Assembly (NCBI RefSeq): GCF_007970185.1
Contig: NZ_CP042431.1
Location: 1 to 64,000 of the forward strand
Source of the DNA: Pseudobacter ginsenosidimutans
GTDB taxonomy: Bacteria; Bacteroidota; Bacteroidia; Chitinophagales; Chitinophagaceae
DNA: 64,000 bases
Direction: 5' to 3'
The position numbers and the translations under genes are program-made. Within the stretch, counting starts at the first letter, position 1. Every line of letters starts with the position of its first letter. The notes below the pieces were generated by a model. That model worked only from the letters and a program-made list of their open reading frames with translations. It searched no databases and was not told the DNA's origin. Of the stretch, positions 27,820-36,624 are shown one piece after another.

Positions 27820-30365
27820 ATGAACGCCCGACAATCAACCCTCTTTGTTCTTTCCTTATTTTTTTCAATTGCATCATTTGCCCAGAACGCCACTATCCAT
27901 GGAAAAGTACATTCCACGGACGGCCAACCCGTGAGCTCCATCAGTGTAACGCTGCTGAACACACGCTGGGGCACCATCACTACCGAGAACGGAGAATACC
28001 TGCTCTCCAATATCAAGCCCGGCACTTATACCATTCAACTTTCCTATACCGGCGATATCCGCAAACAACAATCCATCACACTGGCGGCAGGCAGCAAGAC
28101 CGAGCTGGATTTTACGATCGAACAGGCTGCACGCCAGCTGGAAGAAGTGATCGTTGAAACCAACAAGATCATGAACCGCGCAGGCGCTACCGCCAACAAG
28201 ATGAACCTCACTTCCATGGAAACGCCACAGATAGTGCATTCCATTTCCGGTGTGATGCTGGGAAAACAAAATGCCATGACGCTGGAAGATGCCATGAAGA
28301 ACGCACCCGGCGTTGCCAAACTCTGGGACGCCACCAGCCGCCCGAATGGAGGCTCCATCTTTGTGAGCAGGGGATTTCAAACCACCACCAAAGTACGTAA
28401 CGGTCTTCCCAATATCGTCAACACCAATGTGGAGATGGCCAACCTGGAAAGGATCGAAGTGATCAAAGGACCTTCCGCCACCATGTTCGGAAGTATCATC
28501 ACTTCTTATGGCGGCCTCATCAACCGCGTTACCAAGAAGCCAATATTCAGAGAAGGGGGCTCAGCCGATTTCTCTTATGGCAGTTATAATTTCTACCGCG
28601 CTTCTGCTGATTATAATTTCGTTATACAGCCCAAAAAAATGGCTGCACGGATCAATGTGGCAGGACAGAATCAGGATAGCTGGCAGGACGCAGGCTTCCA
28701 GAGCAGCTATATCATCGCCCCATCTTTCCTGTACAAACCAAATGATAAATTCACGCTTAATTTCGATGCCGAGATAGTAGGATCGAAAGGGAACAGCAAT
28801 GGAGGCAATTTCATTTTCGTGCTAACCCCAACATGGTGAATGGACCTCTTGCAGGCTTGCTGCAATCCTATGTTGGAAGAGTTCCCGGATTCGATCAACA
28901 GAAATACGAGCAGCTCGTGAGCCAGATGCCGAAAACCTTCAAGGAAGCTTTCGGCACCAACAGGGTGGACGAACTGAAAACCGATTACAACCGCTCTTTC
29001 CTCAACAACGACCTCTACCCCACCACGCAATCCAATGCCTTCTTTGCAGATGCCACGTACAGGATCTCCAATCACTGGACCTCACAAACGGCCATCACGT
29101 ACAGCAACAGCCGGAACAGAGGTTATACTACCTATCAATACCTGATCCCCAATTACCCAGACCAACTGATCAAATCTTTCTTCACCGGTACTCCAGGCTA
29201 TGGACAGCCCGGCCACGACAGTATCGGAAGAATGGTGTGGAATCCCGTTGGCAATACCAATACTTTCAACGTTCAGCAGAACTTTGTATCGGATTACACT
29301 TTCGGAAAGATCAGGAACCGCGCCGTGATCGGTCTCGACTTCGCCCATTACAAATCAGAGATCACCTATAACAGGTTCTCCGGAAAATTACTGGGTGTTG
29401 TGGACTACCCTGATCTCTTCGATGTGGTGTCTGTTGACGGTCAATCTCCAAAGATGCCCAATTTCACGAAGTCCAATGTACTGCAAGCCTTTGCTACCCG
29501 GGCAACACAGCCGTTCGGTGCGCCCGATAAATACAATGTTTACAGTGCTTATGTTAACAACGTAACCAATCTTACCGATTACCTGATCCTCTCTGCCGGT
29601 CTGCGTGTTGACCACTATAAGAATATATTGGATGATCAGGTCCAAACTGCCTGGTCTCCCAAATTGGGTCTGATTGTAATGCCAATCAAAGAAAAGCTCA
29701 CATTCTTCGCCAATTATCAGAACGGCTTCACCAATGAGTTCGGCAGGGATAAGGACAACAAACCATTCAAGCCTGAACAAGCCTACCAGACTGAGTTTGG
29801 CGTGAAATACAACCTATTCAACAACAAGCTCACCGGCAGTCTCAGCTACTATGATATCCTGGTAAAAGACATCAAACGCGTTGACCTCACTTCCCCCAAT
29901 TTCGAGATCCAGGATGGCGATCAGAAGAGTAAGGGCGTGGAACTGGAGATCGTTGCCAACCCGGTTATCGGCTGGACCATCCTGTTAGGTTATGGCCACA
30001 ACGACAGCAAGCTGCGAAAGGCCGATGCAAATGTTGAAGGACTTCGCCCTGTAGCTTCCGGCCCGGAAAACATGGCCAATTTCTGGACCAATTACAGTTT
30101 CACCAAAACAGCCCTGAAAGGTCTTGGTATCGGTGTAAGCCTGAACTATGGCGGAGAATCCAATGCAGCCAATACTAAATCTGAAGGCGCCCTGATCATG
30201 CCTTCCTACACTGTACTTGGCGCACATATTTCATATGATTTCAAAAGATATCGCGTAAGTCTCAAAGCCAACAATATTACCGATGAAAAGTATTGGATGG
30301 GCTGGAGCAGTTATATTCCGCAAATGAGGCGTCAGCTGATCGGAACCATTACCGTTAAATTCTAA
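27820..30365 (+). pseudogene. TonB-dependent siderophore-type receptor, one frameshift
   Basis: The ATG at 27820 (MNARQSTLFVLSLFFSIASF) gives a signal peptide, then a CarboxypepD-regulatory-like domain (IHGKVHSTDGQPVSSISV), a plug (TPQIVHSISGVMLGKQNAMT, MANLERIEVIKGPSATMFGS) and a barrel to 30365 ending MRRQLIGTITVKF. The first frame stops at 28839 after NFIF; the rest (RANPNMVNGPL onward) continues in another frame from about 28818. One C added in the TTTTC/CGT junction restores ~848 residues. The pattern is that of FhuE/FecA-type ferric-siderophore receptors. The PepSY gene 52 bases downstream supports an iron role. Sequence error is likelier than true decay, since everything downstream is intact. 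Confidence 0.85.
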
Positions 30366-30417
30366 TGCTAACACCTATGAACCTTCTAATCAGGATCACC
30401 AGCAATTCGTTCACTGA

Positions 30418-31965
30418 ATGCCTGCTGAAAATATGACCAAAAAGAAAAAAGGCTGGGCCCTTCACCAGAAAAGATGGTTCGGTAAATGGCACCTGTACCT
30501 GGGCATCATTGCAGGCGCTATCCTTGTGGTGGTGGGACTTACCGGCAGTATCCTCGTTTTCCAGGATGAGATAGATATCGCACTCAACAAGGATTTGTTC
30601 GAATCCATGAAAGGGCAAAAACGATACAGCATCGAAGAGGTTGTTCCTGTTGTTCAACAGAAATATCCGACCAAGGAATTCGACTATGTAATGTATGCCG
30701 ATGTGAAGAATCCGAATGCCACTTACCGTTTTTTCAATTTCCATACGGAAGAGGAATTCTTCATCAATCCCTATACTGCAGAGCTTAGCGGCAAGCGGCT
30801 GGTGAACAGTTCATTCATACGGATCGTGATGAATATCCACCGCACATTGCTGGTGCCTGTTGCAGGCCGGTATATTGTTGGCTTCGCTACTTTGTGCATG
30901 CTCATCCTCACCATCAGCGGACTGAGATTGTGGGTGCCGCAACAATACAAAAAATGGAAACAATGGAAAGCTGTACTGACAGTGAACTTCAGGGCCAGTT
31001 TTAAAAGACAGAACTACGACTGGCATAATGTGATCGGTTTTTACACAGCTCCTATTGTGATCCTGTTATCTATCACAGGCATTGCCATTACGTTCAGCAC
31101 CTTGTTCATCGGCTCCCTGTTCATGATCACCGGACAATCTCCGCAATCAGTGGCGTCTATCTTCGGACAAAAATCAGTTGTGGTGGAAGGCGCCAAAACG
31201 CTTACGCTGGCGGAAGTATCTGCTATTGCGCATCAGCAAATGCCAACTGCAGTATTGATCGGCGCAGCGATACCCGATGAGAAAGATGGTGTGTACCGGC
31301 TGGATATGAAATCGCCAGGCGCCTCAAAAGAAGGCAACCGCGTAATGATGATGGTTGACCAGTATTCCGGCAAGATCACGCTCAACAGTGAAACCGATTT
31401 TCCGAATATTGGTAACAGTTATCTCAGCTGGCTCACGCCCCTGCATTACGGAACTTTCGGCGGCATGCCTACCAGGATCCTCGCGCTGATCGGAGGCCTG
31501 GTGCCATTACTGCTCTTCATCACCGGATTCATTATCTGGTGGCCGAGATACAAAAAACAAAAAGGGAAAGCAACCTATGTTGAACCAAAGCCCACGGTCA
31601 AAGAACGTGAGCTGGAAAGCATAAGACAACTTCCTTTCGGCAAATATTTCGTCCATCATTTCAAAAAAGGATTGAAGTACGCGCTGCTGTTGCTGGTCTG
31701 CGCCTTCCTGTCCGGAGCATTGTATGGACTGATCTCCGGTGTGATCATTCAACCCGCATTGTTTACCGTGTTGTACACCGGAATCAGCATCGGCGTGAAT
31801 TTCGTTATCGCATTTTTCGCATTTACTTTCACCGGGGTCTTCCTGGCCCCATTCAGAAAAGGAAGCAAACCGGTTTATAAATATTTCGCCCTGTCGCTTG
31901 CCTTCCTGGTAGTGTTCCTGCCGGTGATTGTTGCTATGGGCAAATGGTGTACAGATCTTTTTTAA
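30418..31965 (+). CDS. PepSY-associated TM helix domain protein (iron-uptake associated)
   Basis: 515 residues. After a basic N-terminus comes a membrane helix (YLGIIAGAILVVVGLTGSIL), a periplasmic PepSY part (YSIEEVVPVVQQKYPTKEF), a His-containing motif before helix 2 (NIHRTLLVPVAGRYIVGF), the DWHNVIGFYTAPIVILLSIT helix, a second periplasmic part, LHYGTFGGMPTRILALIGGL and three further C-terminal helices. Such proteins accompany siderophore TonB receptors and are thought to help reductive release of iron or haem; the exact activity is inferred. A second ATG at 30433 is also possible as the start. A terminator follows at 31997. Confidence 0.85.
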   Translation: MPAENMTKKKKGWALHQKRWFGKWHLYLGIIAGAILVVVGLTGSILVFQDEIDIALNKDLFESMKGQKRYSIEEVVPVVQQKYPTKEFDYVMYADVKNPNATYRFFNFHTEEEFFINPYTAELSGKRLVNSSFIRIVMNIHRTLLVPVAGRYIVGFATLCMLILTISGLRLWVPQQYKKWKQWKAVLTVNFRASFKRQNYDWHNVIGFYTAPIVILLSITGIAITFSTLFIGSLFMITGQSPQSVASIFGQKSVVVEGAKTLTLAEVSAIAHQQMPTAVLIGAAIPDEKDGVYRLDMKSPGASKEGNRVMMMVDQYSGKITLNSETDFPNIGNSYLSWLTPLHYGTFGGMPTRILALIGGLVPLLLFITGFIIWWPRYKKQKGKATYVEPKPTVKERELESIRQLPFGKYFVHHFKKGLKYALLLLVCAFLSGALYGLISGVIIQPALFTVLYTGISIGVNFVIAFFAFTFTGVFLAPFRKGSKPVYKYFALSLAFLVVFLPVIVAMGKWCTDLF

Positions 31966-31996
31966 TGAAGAGACCACTTCATTATCATAGCGAGAC

Positions 31997-32026
31997 AGGG
32001 CAGCTATTTCAATGGTTGCCCTTTTT
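31997..32026 (+). terminator. Intrinsic terminator after PepSY gene
   Basis: Stem AGGGCAGC / GTTGCCCT (one G-T pair) with a 10-base loop, followed by TTTTTCTTT. Confidence 0.7.
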
Positions 32027-32065
32027 CTTTTGCTGAACCGGCGGGATTCCATTCCTTTGCAATAA

Positions 32066-32079
32066 ATACCAGTTGGTAT
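32066..32079. promoter_or_regulatory. TetR operator, upstream copy
   Basis: ATACCAGTTGGTAT: arms ATACCA / TGGTAT around GT, ending 6 bases before the tetR ATG. It shares the core TACCAGTTNGTAT with the site at 32691-32712, which fits autoregulation. Confidence 0.65.
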
Positions 32080-32085
32080 CTTATT

Positions 32086-32676
32086 ATGAAGAAAGCCGAA
32101 GCAACAAGACTCACCATTCTCAAAAAGTCGTTTGACCTGATCTACGAAAAAGGTTACCAGGCAACGAGTATCGATGATATCATCGCTACCACGAAAGTTA
32201 CCAAAGGCGCTTTCTATTATCATTTCAAAAGCAAGGATGAAATGGGGCTGGCCATCATCAATGAAATACTCAAACCTTCGCTCACTCAAAGTTTTATCGA
32301 ACCTCTGCAAAAAGATGAAAACCCGGTAACGGCGATTTATCATTTATTACATCATCTGCTGATGGAAGATGAATTCCTGAAAGTTGAATACGGCTGCCCT
32401 GCTTCCAATTTCACACAGGAAATGGCGCCATGGAATCAACTCTTCAGCCAGGCGCTGGAAGAGCTTACAGACAAATGGCAGAAACTGTTGGTTGCTACAA
32501 TCGAGAATGGTAAAAAGAAAGGATTCATCCGTAAAGATGTGAATGCAAAACAAGCTGTTCTCTTCATCATGTCTGGCTATTGGGGCGTCCGCAATTTCGG
32601 TAAGCTGGCCAACAGCAGGAATGCCTACAAGCCCTGGCTGAAAGAACTCAAACGCTATCTCGAAAGCCTTCAATAA
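32086..32676 (+). CDS. TetR/AcrR family transcriptional repressor
   Basis: 196 residues. N-terminal TetR DNA-binding domain: TRLTILKKSFDLIYEKGYQ, TSIDDIIATTKVTKGAFYYH and FKSKDEMGLAII, the hallmark helix-turn-helix followed by FYYHFxSK. The C-terminal ligand domain contains YGCPASNFTQEMAPWNQLF, seen in the subgroup of TetR regulators that control small oxidoreductase or membrane genes. Near-identical palindromes stand before this gene and before the next one, so it probably represses itself and the downstream pair. The ligand is unknown. Confidence 0.9.
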   Translation: MKKAEATRLTILKKSFDLIYEKGYQATSIDDIIATTKVTKGAFYYHFKSKDEMGLAIINEILKPSLTQSFIEPLQKDENPVTAIYHLLHHLLMEDEFLKVEYGCPASNFTQEMAPWNQLFSQALEELTDKWQKLLVATIENGKKKGFIRKDVNAKQAVLFIMSGYWGVRNFGKLANSRNAYKPWLKELKRYLESLQ

Positions 32677-32690
32677 TTTTTTTTCACCAA

Positions 32691-32712
32691 AAACATACCA
32701 GTTAGTATGTTT
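32691..32712. promoter_or_regulatory. TetR operator, downstream copy
   Basis: AAACATAC / GTATGTTT form a perfect 8-bp inverted repeat around CAGTTA. The core TACCAGTTAGTA matches the site before tetR. It occupies the -33 region of the promoter whose -7 element is at 32719. Confidence 0.65.
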
Positions 32713-32718
32713 TTGATT

Positions 32719-32726
32719 TAGCTTTG
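32719..32726 (+). promoter_or_regulatory. -7 element (TAGCTTTG) of the small membrane-protein pair
   Basis: Exact match to TAnnTTTG, 21 bases before the ATG at 32748. The TetR-type palindrome ends 6 bases upstream, where a bound repressor would block polymerase. Confidence 0.6.
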
Positions 32727-32747
32727 CTGCCAATAATAGAATTTCAC

Positions 32748-33209
32748 ATGTATGCTTTTTTGCTTACTGCTCATTCGCTGGTAAGATGGGCCTTGCTGTT
32801 TTTCCTGTTGTATGCTATTTACAGAAGTTATGCCGGATACTTCCGGAACAAACTGTTCTCGAAAGCAGATAATGCCGTCAGGCACTGGACAGCCACACTG
32901 AGTCATATCCAGTTGATGATCGGAATGGTCCTGTATTTCAAAAGCCCGCTGGTGAAATCATATTGGAATAACAGGATGGAACAGGCTCTGCCGAAGGATT
33001 TCACATTCTTTTCACTTATCCATATTACACTGATGTTTGCTGCTGTTATTGTGTTGACGGTAGGTTCGGCCATGGCCAAAAGACAAAGCCACGACCATCA
33101 AAAGTTCCGCACAATGCTTGTGTGGTTTATCTTCGCGCTGGTTATTATTTTCATTGCCATACCCTGGCCCTTTTCCCCGTTGGCAAAAAGGCCGTTAATC
33201 AGATTGTAG
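32748..33209 (+). CDS. Small integral membrane protein, four helices
   Basis: 153 residues from ATG 32748 (MYAFLLTAHSLVRWALLFFL). Four hydrophobic segments are visible, with conserved-looking His residues (AHSLVRW, SHIQLMIGMVLYF, LIHITLMFAAVIV), which resembles cytochrome b-like or DoxX-like four-helix membrane proteins; I cannot name the family with certainty. It overlaps no other gene and is followed after 3 bases by a DUF3817 gene, so both are co-transcribed under the TetR-type operator. Confidence 0.75.
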   Translation: MYAFLLTAHSLVRWALLFFLLYAIYRSYAGYFRNKLFSKADNAVRHWTATLSHIQLMIGMVLYFKSPLVKSYWNNRMEQALPKDFTFFSLIHITLMFAAVIVLTVGSAMAKRQSHDHQKFRTMLVWFIFALVIIFIAIPWPFSPLAKRPLIRL

Positions 33210-33212
33210 ATT

Positions 33213-33527
33213 ATGAAAAAGTATTTCGTCAGTTCCGCCGGGCGGCTTCGCCTGTACGCTTTTCTCGAAGGCGTATCATTGCTGGTTCTCGTGTTCATTG
33301 CCATGCCCGTGAAATACCTGATGCAGGATCCCACCTGGGTACAGGTGATCGGCCCTATTCACGGTGCATTATTCCTTTTATTCGTTTTCGGCGCCATTAC
33401 CGTGGGCGTAGAGGAAAAATGGAAATTCTGGAGAACCACCTGGATCGTTCTGCTGGCCAGCTTCATTCCTTTCGGCACTTTTTATATCGACTGGAAAATA
33501 CTCAGGCACCTGCAGCAGCCAGCCTAA
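33213..33527 (+). CDS. DUF3817 domain membrane protein
   Basis: 104 residues with three membrane segments. The DUF3817 pattern is clear: LRLYAFLEGVSLLVLVFIAM, PVKYLM, PIHGALFLLFVF and IPFGTFYIDWKI. The family has no known activity and often appears near efflux or stress genes. It is the second gene of the TetR-controlled pair. Its stop codon overlaps the 3' end of the converging AKR-AraC gene by 4 bases. Confidence 0.85.
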   Translation: MKKYFVSSAGRLRLYAFLEGVSLLVLVFIAMPVKYLMQDPTWVQVIGPIHGALFLLFVFGAITVGVEEKWKFWRTTWIVLLASFIPFGTFYIDWKILRHLQQPA

Positions 33528-34624
33528 TTGAAGGTCTGCCTGTATTGTAGCGGCGTTTGACTGGTCTTGTTCTTGAAGAGCTTGTTGAAGGATTGCGGAT
33601 ACTCAAATCCGAACTGGTAAGCAATCTCACTCACGGAGAGTTGGGTGCCCGCCAGTAATTCTTTCGCTTTTTCTATCAGAACATTGTGGATATGCTGTTG
33701 CGCTGTTTGCCCGGTCAGAGACCGGAGCATATCGCTCAGGTAACCTGGCGAAAGGTTCAGTTCAGCAGCCAGCAACTCAACTGTTGGCATACCTTTACGC
33801 AGAGCCATTTCCCGGTTGAAGTAATTGTTCAACGCCTGTTCCATACGAAGCAGCAGATCATGACCGGATGCTTTTCTTGTAATGAACTGCCTGTTGTAAA
33901 AACGATCGCTGTAGGAAAGCAGAAGTTCCAGCCGCGCCACCATAATGTCCTGACTGAAATGATCGATGCTGTTCTGGTATTCCCGTTCCATATCTATCAT
34001 CATTTGCCCGATCATCTGTTCTTCCTGTTCCGAAAGGTGCAGCGCTTCATTGGCTTCATATGAAAAGAAACCATAGTTCTTTATCTTTCTCCCCAATGGA
34101 TAATTACGAATGAAATCAGGGTGGAAAGACAAGCTGTAACCGGTCAATGAATAATCTTCCTTGCTCAGGTTGGTCAGTATTTGATTGGGAGAAATGAAAC
34201 TCAACATCCCTTCATCGAAATCAACGCGATGGAGATAATACAGATCGATATGATCCGTTCCCAGGTTCTTCAATGAGCGTTCAGCCGCTTTCTTTACATA
34301 ATTCCTGCTGCCATTGAATTGCCAGTTGAGCTGATCGTTATCATCAATTTCAAAACCGAATTTGGTAGCGATGATATACTTACTTCTATTGCCATTGATG
34401 GCTTTTGCAATCAGCTGTTCATTCAGCAATGGACCATAGAGATCCGCCGTATCCAGGAAATTGCCTCCCAGCCGGAGAGAGCGATGAATGGTGGCAATCG
34501 CCTCCGCTTCATCGGCCTTTCCATAAATCTCCATTCCTGCCAGGCTGGTCATTCCCATACAACCCAGTCCCAGGCGGGGCACTTCCAGTCCCTGACTTCC
34601 CAGTTTTACCGTTTTCATACTCAT
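33524..34624 (-). CDS. Aldo/keto reductase N-terminal half fused in frame to AraC-type regulator
   Basis: One open frame of ~366 residues. Start at 34624 or 34618 (MKTVKLGSQGLEVPRLGLGC). The first ~135 residues are an aldo/keto reductase: FLDTADLYGP (Asp and Tyr), IIATKFGF (Lys) and YLHRVD (His), so all four catalytic residues are present, but the C-terminal half of the barrel with the NADPH site is missing. At 34216-34231 the sequence turns into an AraC protein (DEGMLSFISPNQ, FHPDFIRNYPLGRKIKNYGF) with two HTH motifs (TVELLAAELNLSPGYLSDML, LSVSEIAYQFGFEYPQSFNK), lacking about the first 80-100 residues of its sensor domain. An in-frame deletion between two tandem genes or an assembly artefact could explain it. 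Confidence 0.8.
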   Translation of the reverse strand: MSMKTVKLGSQGLEVPRLGLGCMGMTSLAGMEIYGKADEAEAIATIHRSLRLGGNFLDTADLYGPLLNEQLIAKAINGNRSKYIIATKFGFEIDDNDQLNWQFNGSRNYVKKAAERSLKNLGTDHIDLYYLHRVDFDEGMLSFISPNQILTNLSKEDYSLTGYSLSFHPDFIRNYPLGRKIKNYGFFSYEANEALHLSEQEEQMIGQMMIDMEREYQNSIDHFSQDIMVARLELLLSYSDRFYNRQFITRKASGHDLLLRMEQALNNYFNREMALRKGMPTVELLAAELNLSPGYLSDMLRSLTGQTAQQHIHNVLIEKAKELLAGTQLSVSEIAYQFGFEYPQSFNKLFKNKTSQTPLQYRQTFN

Positions 34625-34714
34625 GTTGTTTAATGATGATGCAAAACTAGAAAAGTGTAAAAAAGGAAAAGTATCCAATCCGGGGACAACTGTATCCAAA
34701 ATCCGGTAAATAAA

Positions 34715-34742
34715 AACGCTTCCCCAATCAAGGAGAAGCGTT
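34715..34742 (-). terminator. Intrinsic terminator of haem-lipoprotein gene
   Basis: Stem AACGCTTC / GAAGCGTT with a 12-base loop and flanking A/T runs, located 24 bases beyond the stop codon at 34766. Confidence 0.7.
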
Positions 34743-34765
34743 ATTTCAAATCCTCTCTTCACCTG

Positions 34766-36256
34766 CTATTTTTTTGCAGCCGTTGCGCCTGCATCAAGGA
34801 TCATATTCCCCTGAACAGACCAGGCGAAATCAAGCTGCACCTGGTTATTGAATAAAGCCGTATCGTTCATGCTGATATACATATCGGTGGTGTAGCCCGG
34901 CGCGTTGGATTGCGTGGCCATTGCATGACAGCTCATACAGTTGGTCTGAATTCCAAATTGCGGTCCGGGCAATAATACGCTCGGCAGCTGGAAGTCTGCA
35001 CGAGGTTCCGGAGCAGTTCCATGAAAGCCTGCTTCGAGATACGGGTTATAGGTCAACAGCGGTTGCACTCCTACGTTAGTTCCTCCGGTGATCGGCTGAT
35101 TGGGGAGTACCATGGCATATGCTGTTTGCATGGCATAGTGTGAGGCGGCGCCCTGCAGTTGGGATGGACGGAGACTTGCAACAACATTACTGCTTGGGGC
35201 AAATGGTGTGGCCGGATTGGGCGCCCAGTAATAGGTTTGCCAGGTCCAGTTGCTGATCTCTTTGGTGGCTACATGCATACAAACGAGGATCGCCACTTCA
35301 CCAGCTTTGGCGCGATGCTTTCCCTGTACTCCTTCCGTACTGTCTGATTTATTGATATGACTGGCCATTTGTTCATCGATGGAAAAATGGATAAAATCAT
35401 TCAGGTTCACAGTGGCATTGGCGATACTGTCAGGCGATGTGGTGTTTATCTTAACAGGCACCAGTGGCTTGTTCGGTTGTTGTTTGTTACTCATATCCAC
35501 GTATACATAATTATTCCATTTATCCGGACCGAAGGCTTCCAGTTTTGAGGGCTGCCCCGGCCATACAGGTATGCGGACCAGGCCATCTGATGCCTCCGCA
35601 ATATAATAGGAAGGCTTGATGGTGATTGCCTTTTGCGGGAAAGGCGGAATGGCGCCGATACCACCAGCCTTAGCATAAGTGTTCAGTACAGATTGTTTGA
35701 GTATCTGATTTTTGATAGCATAGCAGGCCGCATTGGGATCATAGGAAACCGTTACCATGAACTGTGCATGTTTTGTAACGGAATCTTCCTGCACCTGCAG
35801 CAATTGCGCCCGCTCGATCGGCGACAGATGATGACCGAACTGATGCGGCCTGGAAAGAACGGCGCGCATGGTTTTTGCAGAGGCATCGCATGCCTTGCTG
35901 CCATTGACGATCTGTGTCTGCACTTCTGTTACCCCCAACCAGGTCTGATAGGCAAGAAGTGTATCGCCACCATACACCTGGTCAGTTTTTGCAGTGAGGC
36001 CGGCCCAGATACCCCAGCCATGTTTGTACACGCTGACTGAATCATATTTATCCGGCATCGCAGGATTGTTCAACCAGCTGTAAATAGTATTTGAATCTTC
36101 GGGAAAATTGAAACCGGGAACAATCACCGGCAATTCAACTGGAACGATCAGGCCGGAAGAAGGAGTGGCCGTTTTCGGTTTGTTGTTGCATACTGTAATG
36201 ATCACCGTAATAAGAACGAGGCTCAGCAGTACGCCTGTGCGTTTTTGGATTTTCAT
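34766..36256 (-). CDS. Exported protein with one c-type haem motif (CxxCH)
   Basis: 496 residues. An N-terminal hydrophobic segment (VLLSLVLITVIITVC) looks like a lipoprotein signal with Cys at ~23. Near the C-terminus TNCMSCHAMATQ is a c-type haem site. The body contains Trp-rich segments (WQTYYWAPNPATPF, NWTWQT) but no recognised domain; the layout resembles exported cytochrome-like proteins of unknown role in soil Bacteroidota. It would act in the periplasm, perhaps in electron transfer or as a peroxidase-like enzyme; only one haem site is visible, so a di-haem peroxidase is unlikely. It is monocistronic. Confidence 0.65.
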   Translation of the reverse strand: MKIQKRTGVLLSLVLITVIITVCNNKPKTATPSSGLIVPVELPVIVPGFNFPEDSNTIYSWLNNPAMPDKYDSVSVYKHGWGIWAGLTAKTDQVYGGDTLLAYQTWLGVTEVQTQIVNGSKACDASAKTMRAVLSRPHQFGHHLSPIERAQLLQVQEDSVTKHAQFMVTVSYDPNAACYAIKNQILKQSVLNTYAKAGGIGAIPPFPQKAITIKPSYYIAEASDGLVRIPVWPGQPSKLEAFGPDKWNNYVYVDMSNKQQPNKPLVPVKINTTSPDSIANATVNLNDFIHFSIDEQMASHINKSDSTEGVQGKHRAKAGEVAILVCMHVATKEISNWTWQTYYWAPNPATPFAPSSNVVASLRPSQLQGAASHYAMQTAYAMVLPNQPITGGTNVGVQPLLTYNPYLEAGFHGTAPEPRADFQLPSVLLPGPQFGIQTNCMSCHAMATQSNAPGYTTDMYISMNDTALFNNQVQLDFAWSVQGNMILDAGATAAKK

Positions 36257-36353
36257 TGGATTTGTTTTGGTTTAAATGGTAATTGGTGGAAACAAATTAG
36301 TGAATCATGAAAGAAGAAAATCCTCAAAAAAAAGATTGACCGATTTCAGGTAT

Positions 36354-36381
36354 TGATTACGGTTATAGGATGCCGTAATCA
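36354..36381. promoter_or_regulatory. 9-bp inverted repeat in divergent gap
   Basis: TGATTACGG (36354-36362) and CCGTAATCA (36373-36381) are perfect complements around a 10-base spacer. A related half-site (GCGTAATCA) occurs near 36463-36471. The 368-base gap 36257-36624 separates the haem-lipoprotein and OmpA genes; nothing else is recognisable in it. Confidence 0.4.
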
Positions 36382-36624
36382 GTACAATTCAGTTCTATTT
36401 CTGGAAAAAAATAAAAGTGGAAAAAAATGTACCGGAATGCATGGTTGAAATCACCAATTCTGCGTAATCATGCAATGGCACAGTAAATGCAAGAGAATAA
36501 ACAACTTACGTAATGAAGCATCTTTTTTCGTATATTGTACATAGTTCCATTCTTTATACTCCCCTCCACCCACAGCCATTACAGACAGATCAGGAAATAA
36601 ACAACATTCAAAAACTAAGAATTT

